64,000 bases of DNA from Amphiura filiformis (Eukaryota > Echinodermata > Ophiuroidea > Amphilepidida > Amphiuridae): the NCBI RefSeq assembly GCF_039555335.1, contig NC_092628.1:73720713-73784712 (forward strand), read 5' to 3'. The translations under genes and the position numbers were made by a program. Positions 21,490 through 33,500 of the stretch are shown piece by piece (the stretch's first letter is position 1; each line of letters begins with the position of its first letter). A model generated the notes under the pieces. It saw nothing but the letters and a program-made list of their open reading frames with translations. It ran no database searches and was not told the DNA's origin.

Positions 21490-23583
21490 AGCCAAAATGC
21501 ATGTTGTGACTGAAAATCTTGGCATTTGTGTGTAGTGAATAGGGAAAAATTGTGGGTATTGTGACTTGCGGTTCTCAGTGAATACTTGTCAACATGAAAT
21601 AGATCAAACTAATAGTTGATATGAATAATGAATAAACAAGCTTTGATTTGAGATACGATTTGCATGTATAGCACAGAATTTGGCAATGATAAAATTTAAA
21701 ATTCAAATAGATATCATGTTTCCACAACATTTCTCATAGAGATTGCACATACTCCTCCACCGCTTATCCTCCACCGCTTATCCTCCAGGTTTATCCTCGT
21801 TAACAATTTAATATTTTTCACTAATTAAACAAATGATAATTTCAAATTGTGAAACATATTTGAAAAGTAGAATAATCAAGCTGTATAATGAGCCCAAACT
21901 TTATGCAATTGGACAAAGAATAGCTCTGTACCAAGTTACCAACAAGTTAAATCTGAAAGAGGAGAGAAAAATGTAACGCCTCCCACTATTTTGGGGTCCC
22001 ACCATATGACACATGACCACATATGCATGATACTTGCATGTATGCATTAGATGCTAGAGTATGTGCTATCGTTTATTTTGATGAGTCAACTGTATCTTTT
22101 GTAATATTTGGATTGTTGATGAACAGTCTAATATTTTGTTGAAGTGCAATTTTAGCAACATTTTTAATGCGATTGCTTCAGTGTTCGATTTACCACCTGC
22201 ACATATGCAGGTGACTTTGATTCTGTGCCCGGGCTTCTGTGCACAGTAACTTTTCAAATGTACCTGCACAGGTGCATGTAGAATTTTAGATGTAAATTAC
22301 ACAGTTGGAATTATCAGAAACATACAATGTGCCTCTAAATCAAAGAAATAATTAATATAAATATCCTTTACAAAATTCAAATGACGCAAATTTTTACTTT
22401 TCATCTGTAAAAAAGATGATTAGTTTCACGGCACAAACTTCTTATTTTATATGGTTAAATTGTGTGCAAGTTACTTTCACTTTGTACAGGTAGATTTTCT
22501 TTGTCACCTGCACAAATGCAAGTACCGTACTATATTCATTCCAATAAGCGCCCATGCCCCATTAAGCGCCCACCCAGGGTATTTTCAATTTGCTAAAGGG
22601 TACCATTAATGTTGAAGTGACAGATAGACGTCGATACAGTGAAATAGCTGGAGGACTACAAGTCCTGTGTAAACTTGCAATACATTTTCTGCATCAGAAA
22701 AGCTACTAGAACGCCTCAGGACCCTTTTATAACCTACGTCAATTTGTCTCTAATAAACACCCCTTACGAAAAAATTAGGTAAACCAGATAAAAAATAAGC
22801 GCCCACGCAAAATGACTTTGTAATTTGTAAATCTTCAATTTGAAAGGGTAGTGGAACCAAAACACAAAAAATGGATTCTGGCAGTCTGTTGTGAGCTTCC
22901 AAAATTCTAACATTAGCCTTGCACAAGGCTTACAATGTTATATTAAAGGCCCATTCAGTGATTTGCTCATCTGGACAGTCGTAAAAATCATCAAAATTCA
23001 GATTTTGGTACCTTTGTCATATAATGTCATTATCAATGTGTTAACATAGCCTGCTAGTAGTTCAGCCGAAAGCCGTATATTAAGATGAAAATAAGGCATT
23101 TACATGAATCTGTAATTTATATACTGACAGTACTGTATATAAATAGCTACATATTTGAATGGGGCTTCAACTTCATCAATACTGCTGTTTTTTTTGTTTT
23201 TTGCCAAATTTTTCACTTCAAAAATACCAAATGACAATTTGAATGACTTACCCTTCAATTTCAAGCAATTTATTAACAATTCTAATTTTTCGCTGGGATC
23301 ACTGAATGGGTCTTTAAGCAAGCACCCAGGCTTTTTTTACCCCATGGTTGGTTGCCCAGTTTTGGCTCCTGGTGTGTCCAATATTTTACACTAGTTACTA
23401 ACTATAGGACCATCTTCGGGACCACAAGCTCACTTTAGCTCCTGCTCCAAGCATAGGCCTACTATAAGTATAAGGTCTGGCCTTGCATGTGTGGTACTGC
23501 TATATTTATTCACATGCTAATGGAAAAAAATCAACCTTGAGAGTAACCAAATCTTTTTTTAATATTTTCTTCTTCTTATATAG
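21490..23583. other. Non-coding flank upstream of the TUT coding start
   Basis: A+T-rich with no recognised exon. GCGCCCA words near 22545-22570 and 22795 resemble the GCGCCC-type ends of a foldback element at 25492. CACCTGCACA words recur near 22192, 22260 and 22505. A poly-pyrimidine tract and TAG at 23555-23583 form the acceptor of the first recognised coding exon, so at least one untranslated exon and the promoter must lie upstream, unlocated. Confidence 0.5.
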
Positions 23584-24570
23584 GAACTACTCGCCTCATA
23601 TTTTGTCATCAGTTATGATCTGTAAAGTACAAACCAATTAACCATGGCAGACACAGCGCCAAAGACGTCTGAACCGGCTAAAACGGAGCAGGAGATATCA
23701 AAATCAAGTACAGTGGATGATGCTACCAAGAGTGACAAAGTAGATAATACAACCAAGACAGAAGTAAATGTAACAGAGGCAAAGAAGGAAGATGCCACAG
23801 TTGAGAAAAAAGAGGACAAAAATGTAAATGAGAAGAAAGATAATGCAAGTGAGAAAAAGGAAGATAAAGCCACAAATGAGATAAATAAGAAAAAAGATGA
23901 TAAAACTGCAGATAAGAAAAAAGATGAAGCGGCTAAAACTGCAGATATGAAAAAGGCTGATGCTACAAGTAACAAAAGTGATGATACTAAGAAAAAAGAT
24001 GATGATACTAAGAAAAAAGATGAGACTGTAAATAAGAAAAGTGAGATTGACAAAACTAGCAAAAAGAAGGAGGATGAAAAGACAAACAAGAAAAATGATG
24101 AAGATAAAACAAATAAGAAGAATGATAACTCAAATACTACCAAGAAGAACGACAACAGTAAGGTGGCTAACAATATCAACAAGACCAGCTCGGAAGGAGG
24201 CAAGCCAAGAGCCGGAAGTGCAGGGAACCAGGGCAAAAATGATCAATCTAAGGAACAAAAAGTGAAGAGAAGACAGAAAGAGCAAGAACGATACCAGAGA
24301 AAGATACAGCGGGGAGAAAACAAAAATGCAGCCAAAGAGGGTGGTGCTCAAAAGGCTACACCAAAGACAGAAGAGAAGAAAGATTCAGGGGGATTGAGTA
24401 TAACAGTGGGAGGCGAAGGACGAACTGTTACAGAGAAACGAGATGGGAAGACAGTGGTTGAAAAGAAGGGAGAGAATGCAATTGAAGCACCAGAAACAAA
24501 ACAGGGTGGAGAGGCATTGACAGAGGAAGAGAAGAAACTGGAAGAGCATCAGATATTCAGATTAGCAAAG
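23584..24570 (+). CDS. TUT4/TUT7-like: TUT exon 1 (coding from 23644): Lys/Asp/Thr-rich N-terminus
   Basis: The acceptor follows a T-rich tract ending TATAG at 23583; the donor is AAAG|GTAAGC at 24571. The first 60 bases are 5' UTR with an in-frame TAA at 23623, then ATG 23644. It encodes 309 residues, mostly repeats of KKDD-, KKED- and TKKK-like words, ending EEEKKLEEHQIFRLAK. The composition predicts a disordered, highly charged segment that could bind RNA or scaffold proteins. The 207-codon frame on the opposite strand is only the Ser/Phe/Leu-rich mirror of this low-complexity sequence. Confidence 0.88.
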
Positions 24571-27500
24571 GTAAGCAGCTTCAGTTTGAACTTGAAGATC
24601 TAAATTGTGCAGCAACTTGCAATACCGGTATATAATATGTTTTAGATTTATATAATATGTACTTATAATAACATTATAACATATAACTAGAAAGGTGAAG
24701 GAGACCTGTCGCATTATGTTGGACCATATTTTTAAAAGCAATCCAGAAAGTGTTGAGAGGATCCTTTTGCACGCTAGCAAATCCCTCTGCCAAATCTGCA
24801 TGTTCAATATGTTAGGCTACCAAAAACAGTCAACTTGTTTGGTAACTGCAAATGTATAATTGTTTTAATATAAAAGTGTTTAGATATATTTAAAGAGCTG
24901 GGTAGGTGATAGTTCAAGAAAATAAGTGGATTTCTAAGTGGACTTGCTCAAAGTTTTTCTTTTTTCTACTCAAATGGTAAAGATGTATCAAAAATCTTTT
25001 TTACAATGTTTTATCATACTTGATGAAGTTTTTTGTACATTCACTTTGCTCCAACAGAAAAGCCTTCGTTTTCCCAAAGCCAAATTTTATTGTAGATACT
25101 GCAACTATCACCTGGATACTGTGGATCTAGCCTTCAAGCATGTGGATGAATCAAGACATAGTAAACTAGAAAAGGTGAGTGTACTTTTTGCTTGCAAAGC
25201 AACAAAACAAGTTGTGCCTTTTGCACTCTTTTGTCAGACGATAGAGTGGATCCTGACCAGAAGCTTGTTTGTAAACAATGACCTTTATGTACATGTATTA
25301 AATTATAAATCCAAAAAGTGTTGGTTGGAATTGCATGTACTAACCTACTCCCCAAAACTTTGTGAATGATGACACAGATTAATTTGAAATTCAGGTCTTG
25401 AATCATAAAGGTGTATTAATTATGGTAAGTACTTGAACATGATCCCAACTGACAGACATCATTTTGCTATTGCTCATAAGGTATTAGCGTATTGTTTGTA
25501 ATAAACGCCCCAAGTGGCGTTGCATTTTTCCAAAAGGGGGGCGTTTATTGAAGGTGAATTGTCAGTGAAAAACATGAAGAAAAATCTGGTTAAATTTCCC
25601 GATGGCGCTCCTGTAGAAAAGAGGGATTTATGGCTATACTAATGGCGACGCCCATGGAAATTATCATTTTCGTGGTAAATGCATCAAAATTACACCCGTA
25701 AGTACATCATCAAGCAAGAATCTAGTGAAATTCTACCATGATTAGGCAATGGAATGGATGGAAGTGTGATTCATAACAGGTTTTGTCCATGCAATTTACT
25801 GATCGTCCCTGACAAGACTGACTGACTGATGCCAGTTTTAAGCTTACTCACACGATATAGCATGGAATTTTGTAATTTTTGTCAATTTTTCACAAACAAA
25901 TTGGAGGGGGGGGGGGCATTTATTACAAACAATACTGTATTCCAGATGAGAGATGCAAACAAGAAAATACCTGTTAAAAGTGTTTTCTATTGTGATATGA
26001 AGTACTGGGGGAATGCATGACAATCCCGGGATGACAATCTGCCAACCTCAGCATAATTAGACGAGAAAGGCTATTTATATGTCCATGTATTGTGTATTTA
26101 CGGGGATGCGCAATAATAATAATGCACAACCCTGTCAGTTTCTATTGACATTAAACGGCTTTTTCCTCTGGCAGTATCATACTTTTTGATGGATAAATTC
26201 CTGAGAAATACCAGAAGAGGATTTGTATTAGTGGAGTATCCCAGTTTTTTTACTCCAGAGAGTGCATGCTGTTAAGATCCAGTTAATAAATCCATGTCTT
26301 TTTCTATCTATTTTCTGTATTTTCTGATGCAGACCAAGAAAGACCAGGAGTTTCTACGGACCTTACCACCAGCATCCGATGCTCATCATGAAGCACTGAC
26401 CAATCTGTTAACAAGTGTAGTGGACAAGCATAAGCTGACCCAGCAAGAGCTTGACCAGAGGGCTAAGATTGTATCTAGAGTGGAGCAAGTCCTCCAGAAA
26501 GAGCTTCCAAGTAAGTGAAATATACCAGAGGCTCCCGTCAAGCAGTCAAGTTAGCTCAATTGACAAGGCGTTCGACTATGGTGCGAGAGGTTGCAGGTTC
26601 AAACCCTGGCTTTGCCTAGTATGCTCTCGTGGAAAAATTGAGTTACTTAGCAGCTTGAAATTCCCCTAGACAAGGAAGTTACTGCTAATTGTCTGGTTGT
26701 AACCCGTACAAAACTCGGGGAGCTGATCCTGATTGTGAAGGTTATTTGTGGAATGTCTCTAGGGTGTGCGATCTTGTAGCAGCAAAGTCCCTGAATTGTT
26801 GTTAAATGGTTTATGGGCCGTAGTGGTCAGCGATGACCTGTAAAGTGTACTGAGGCTTGTGGATCAATGTCTAGGCGTTGTGCCTATGAAATATGGATAT
26901 ACATCACTGCTTTTTTTACTATCAAATGCAAAAACATACTTGTCAGGTAAAGCACAAGAAATGGAGCCTAATATGGTTGGAATAAAAGTAAATAAAACAT
27001 TACATAATTCAGTCACCCTAATCATGAAGCTGCATTGACCAAGTAAACTGCAAATTTTCTGATATCAAAATGAAGGATGAATTTCATTGTAGTGCCAAGT
27101 ACCATAAATTCTTGTTGGAATTATATAATAGTGGTGCAGGGGGGTGATTTGTCTGCATTTTTCCGGATTTTTTGTGGCCAAAATTGAAGCAATTTTATTG
27201 TTTTTCAGCCTGTTTTAGGATATTTTTGCCAGATTTCACACTGTTTTTCTAGAATTTTATACTATTTCCTGAAGCTTTGAATCACACCCCTGGTGGTGAA
27301 TTTCCTGTGGGAGTTATAGAATGGTGGTGAATTTTATTTATATAATTCATTGATGAGTTGTGAGGTTTTCTGTGAAAAACAAAAATAACTTACCTCACAC
27401 CAATGATTCTAGGTTTTTTTCTATTGTGAAGTAAAAAAATCATCCAATAATCACTTTCACAGATTTTCTGTATCATAGGAAACCTGAAATAAACCTTTGA

Positions 27501-30500
27501 CCAACAAGATTTATATTTCCTGGTCATGTTCCATGTGGATGAATTATTTGTTATACTTCCTGTTTATCCTGAACAGAATGTAAAGTTCATCTGTATGGCT
27601 CGTCAGTGAGTGGATTTGGTTTCAAAGATAGCAATGTAAACCTGGATATACAGATGCCACCCGATGTCACTCCAGCAGAGATACTTGTAGGGACTGATAA
27701 AGCAATGCACAAACACAGTAGTAAGTATTAGAATGAAAGTTCATCTGTGTTGGTAGTAAACATAATTTAGTAACATAATCTGAACTTAGGGATGCATTAT
27801 TATACTAAAATGCAGAAAACCTTAGACGAGCGCGTATTGTAAGGATACATCGCGTATTTACTGCGTTGCACACACTTGTCTCTGATTGGCTGCTGAGGCG
27901 ATCTGTTGTTGCCAGTGGAAATTTATGAATGAACTGTGCTACCGAGGCGTTGTTAGCGCCAATTTGCAACATCACGGTAGTCGCGCTCGTAAAAGGTTTT
28001 CTGCATTTTAGTATAGATATCAAGGGGTGCATGGAAGTTTAGTTGAAGGCAAGTCTTGTCTGCTTAAATTTGCCCTTCCTTTTCAAAAGTGAGATTTTCT
28101 TCAAGCATTTTTTTGTTCTCCCTGAGTGGGCAAACTTAATCCCATGCTCCCAATTCAGTGGCATGTCTCTTCAGGAACTATGATCTACCATGTTATCATA
28201 CTGGGTCCGTTCCACTTGTCACAACTTTGTGTGATTAACTGCTAGTGCTTAGCCCTGTTATCAAATAAAGGAAAAAGGTGCAATTTATCCTAAACAGCCA
28301 GGTTCCTTTTGTATACGGGTTACATACAAAGTGTGATTCTAAAAATGATGTTGTTTTGTTGCTTTTGTAGTTTCAAAAGTAATGAGCAAAAATAATGACC
28401 CACATCATTTAAATGTTATGGCTTTGCCAGAGGCCCCATTAAAATTCCCTTTTGTGTTTTCACTTGAAGAGATCCGAACTTTCCAGTAGGGAACAATATA
28501 ACCTGTTCAGAGGACACTTACAGAAAGTAAGTCAGGTGTCTACATTTTAATGTACCAACAGTAAGTTTTTTTAATTGTCTTCCATTTACAGGTGATGTCT
28601 TTACCGAGGTAGTAACCGACTTTGAAGGGAAATTCCCATGTATCAATTTCAAGGATAAGAAAACGTAAGTTCTCTGGTCTATTGGTAAGACAACTAGTAG
28701 TAAATATTTCCAGTGTTGCAAAATCTCCCATGTTCTTCAAGTTACGGTACACACAAATGAAAATTGTGCATTCTGAAATTGATTAATTAATGAAGGGAGG
28801 AAATTCATTAAGGTCTCCACTAGATCATGATTTGGCTACTTGTAAATATTTGAATATAGTAAAATGTATCCCATCCCATCTCATCATGTTAGTGCAACAA
28901 CATCGCATCTGTGTACATTGCCATTTCATAGTTACATTTTGCATCACATGCCCACAAGACCAAATATTTGAGCTGTGAAAATATATCAAATCTGATCCAT
29001 CAGACCAAAGTTGGATATTTGAAAACTGAATTACTACCATCACTAACATGCTCAGTACGTATAAACTTACTGTTATTGAAATCCTTTAGTCCCTGGCCTA
29101 CATGGCTGTAAAGTCGTATTTATGTTCTTGTAACTGAACAAAATTACAGCACAGAGGCCTATGGAGCAAAGTCTAAACATTTTGGGAGTCCATATCCATT
29201 TTCTAATGTTTTTTGTTGTTGTTTTTTTGTTTTGTTCCTTATTTTTGCCTATATCTCACATTTCATTATTACCGACTTTGGTCTGATTGGAGCGGATTGT
29301 ACCAGATATGATAATAGCAAATGTGATTAGTGCGAAACATATCTTGATCCTTAAACTCAATTATTTCAAATCTTTCATTTGGCATGAAAAAAACGTTAAG
29401 GTGGGTCTTTTCAAAATTCTTGTGAAAAGTGTTTTCTTTTGTGAAGCAAGTTTGGTGTATGTTCATACAGGTCATTAATACATTGCTCATTTCTATTCAT
29501 CCATAGTGGGCTGCAATGTCAAGTTGGTACCAACAGTGCGTTTGCAGTAGACACTTCCAAGCTACTCCGGGAATACTACAAACTTGATGCACGAGTGCCT
29601 GTGCTTGCACTTGCCCTTAGGTACTGGGCAAAGCTGTGTAAAGTTGATCAGCAAGCTGATGGTAGCATGCCTGCTTATGCATTTGTGATAATGGTTATTC
29701 ATTACTTACAACAGTGTGAGCCACCTGTGCTTCCTGTTATTCAAGAGGTAAGGCAGTTTATGATTTTGTGTAAAGCATTCTTAACTACTGATTCAGAAGT
29801 TAGATGTGGGTATCTGCTTTATACCCAACAAACACTATATATGATGCAATGTGTGAAAGTAATAACTTTCCTGTTTATGTACCCATAATATGTTGAAATT
29901 TTATACTGTAAAACCACTCAATTTCGCTAGGGATTTAATTTCGCTAGAATCCTGAATTCGCAAAATTAAATACTCGCAAATTTAACAGTTTTACATTGAC
30001 TTGCACACATGAATTGCTGGATTAGCAAAATTAAATACCCACAAAAATGGTGGTCATTGGCAATTAGCGAAATTAAGTACTAGCGAAATTAAATAGTTTT
30101 ACAGTATTTAAATTGTAATATGGCCATTTCCTTGGCCAAGCTGATGTCACAGAGGGGGAAAAGCCTTGTAAAACCTGTGTGCGCATGTGCAGTTGCCCTC
30201 CGTCAAGCTGGTTGTTATGCGCGCACTTGTGCAAACGGGACAATGTTCATGGATGTCAGACTGAGTGAATTATTGTTGCAAGTAAGATCATGAATAATTA
30301 AGTAGTTGAGTTCTGGAGGGTAGGATCTGGCTGTGCAATGACTTATTCTGTATGATCAAATCCAACCACTTCATTTAGTCAGGTACCAAACATAATTTTC
30401 ACAAGGTTATTGCATTGGTCTATGAAATTCATGATCAATTGAAAAAGTGTCTGAACTGCAGTATTCAAAAATGTGTAGAGGTACAAGCAAACCTAGAAAC

Positions 30501-33500
30501 AAATTGCATTTGCCAGGACAATAAGCCACAAAAATAACAGTTTATAACATTTAACACATCTCATATATTTCTTTCTTTGGGAAAGCAAACTTTCCCTAGA
30601 ATGGCAACATTTCACTCCCAAATGCCAAAATATCACTGGAAGAAGCCTCCTAGGTTCCACATATTTTCTAGACATGGGTACACATTTTCATACAATTTGT
30701 TTTTTCACCATTACAGAAAGAAACTCTGAAGGAGCGCAACACCAAATGTGCAGGTGAACTGTGGTTGGATCTGTTGAAGTTCTATGTAGTAGAAATGCCA
30801 ATAGAAGAATGGGTGATCACTATACGTAACCGTAAACCCATCAGCCGACAAGACATGAAGATACCCAACAAAAGGCTGGCTGTTGAAGGTTATGTTATTA
30901 TCGACTTAAGCTGCCGTGTCACAATGTGCAAATTGTCATTCTGTGTTAACCTTTGTAATAGATATGCTTTGTTTGCTAAAAAAAAGTAGGACAATACAAA
31001 TGTGCCAGATTCCCCATAGTATTGCACATATGGATGCTCTGTTTAGATATGTTGAGTGTCAAAGATTTAAATTACCTTTAAATAAAATATTTATATGGAT
31101 GTGAGTTTCTAGGATGTTAAGGGGGTACTACACCCCTCGATAAATTTGTGCCTATTTTTGCATTTTTTTTAAAACTAATAACACAGTGGTAACAAAAGTT
31201 ATGTATATTATAGGGGCAAGGAATCCAATTACTACACTGGAATTTCAGTGACCCAAGACAAGCGGTTCACTATTTATGATAAGAAAAGAGGTACCGCTAG
31301 AATGTACCTCATTTCCTATCATATATACTGAACCGCTTGTCTTGAGTCACTGAAATTCCAGTGTAGTAATTGGATTCCTTGCCCCTATAATATACATAAC
31401 TTTTGTTACCAGTGTGTTATTATTTTTGAGAAAAATGCAAAATAGTCACGAATTTACCACAGGGGTGTAGTACCCCCTTAATGAATGTTTTAATCATATG
31501 ATTTGGCCTTATCATAAGTTTGTGATGGGCATTTACTGGGAATTGCCAAAGATGTGATAGCCACATTCTTCGGTGAATCTTGATTGTACAATTTGAGTGC
31601 TATGTGCATTATTGGGATAACTTTCAGCAGTTGTGGCACTTCCTCTGGGTTCTCAACAGGCAGCCAAATCTGGCTCGCCAACCACTGACATATGGCCCTT
31701 GACCTATTCTAAAATGTAAAAGAAACTTAAGAAATTGAGGTGCCCACAAGCATCTATGTTTCAAATGTGTGTGACCACAAGCATCTATGTTTCAAATGTG
31801 TGTGACCAGCAAACAAATCGTTGAGAGCCAATGCACAAGCTATATTAAAAATATTGTGGTAATCATAGTTGAAATTGCTTACTGGTTGATTAAACAATTA
31901 TTAACCACAAATTTTAAGGTTTATAAAACCACAAATTTTGAGGTTATTAAAACCACAAATTTTGAGGATTTTAAGGTTTAGAATATCACAAATTTTAATG
32001 TTTATAAAACCACAGATTTTGAGGTTTATAAAGCCATAAATTTTCGAAACAAATTTCTGATGATGCATCTTATGGAGTACCCTTGACTTTTGATGTTGTA
32101 TCCTTGACTTTCAGATCCATTTGCAACCAGCAAAAAGAACATTACCAAATCATTGACAACCAGCATTGTATTCCAGTATATCATGGAGCGTCTGCGAGAA
32201 GCTCTCAAGTACTTTGGCTTACCCCAGTACCTACCTGGGAAGGAACCCACAGCATCTAATTGTTACTCCTGGTTTGTACATAGCAAGAGCCCAACTAGTA
32301 AAAGCGCCCCATCAGGAGACAAAGAGAAGGGCACACCAAATGCTACAGACTCTACAAAAGCTACAGAGTCCACAAAGGACAGCACAAGTGTGGATGATTT
32401 GGCAAAGGATCTTAGCAAGAAACTGGTCACAGAACATACTGAGACACACAGAACTCCTTCCCAAAATGTGACTGATTCAAAGGCAGCTGCAGGCAAGACC
32501 TCTGAGAAGGGTAACAAAGATGCAGTAGATGGTCAGAAGTTTGGACCAGCAGTGTCAGACTTTAAGTTTGTATTTGAGAAACAGATACTGACAGGTGGAG
32601 AAGAAGTGCCATTGATTTGTTCTGGATGCGGACTTGAAGGTCATGTAGAAAAGGTGAGCAATAATATGGGATTTTAAGCAAACATACGTTACAAACAGAC
32701 TAGCACACTTGCATTGAAGTTTCAACAATAAACTTTAATAATAATGAATGCCTATCCTGTGTCCTCGCATCACCACCAAATATATGCATATATAAACAAC
32801 ATAATGAAACACGAAGAAACACAAGACAAGTAGATGTTGTGTCAACGGTCATATGACACGACATCCCTCAAAAGGGAGCACTAGTCTGTTGAAACTACTA
32901 AGGAATGCTCCAGTTACACACACTTGTTGGAATGCTCCAGTTACACACACTTGTTAATGTAGTAATCATGTACAAATAAACATGAATATTGTGAATTATG
33001 TACCAGTAAGAATATGGCCAATTAAATTTCTTCACTCATTTACTGAAAAAAGATGATGTGAGATTTATCAGTTTCATTCTTCTGTTTCCTATGACACTTA
33101 TACAGGCTTATTTAATATCCACTCTGTCTGTCATTGTGCTCATCAATGATACATAGAGTCATTCATAGAGAATGAAAATCAACTGTCTTGACTTATCCAT
33201 GTAATAAATAAAAGAAAATGTTGCAAGGAGCAATTGCAAGGAATGCCCAAGAAAATTAAATGCAAGACTGTTTAAAACTCTCATGCCTTTTTACTCCAAA
33301 AGGTGTTAATGTAGTGTTTTTCATTTCCTTACAGGATTGCCAAGATGAAGTGCTGATAGACCTGATACCATTACCACCCATGCCTCCAAATTTCATGCAC
33401 AAGATTGATGTGTTGTGTGTGAATATTTGTGGTAAGTTTTGCTTGAGCAACATTAGCCTTGGTTCTGAGAGAGCATGAATTGTGTGTAAATGGCTCAGGG

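Noticed and set aside
23613..24236. 207-codon minus-strand frame, Ser/Phe/Leu-rich
   Set aside because: It is the complement of the Lys/Asp/Thr-rich repeats in TUT exon 1; the composition follows from AAG/GAT codons on the other strand, and it has no independent support.
26550..26625. A functional tRNA gene
   Set aside because: A- and B-box words are present but the acceptor stem and anticodon arm do not pair, and a SINE body follows.
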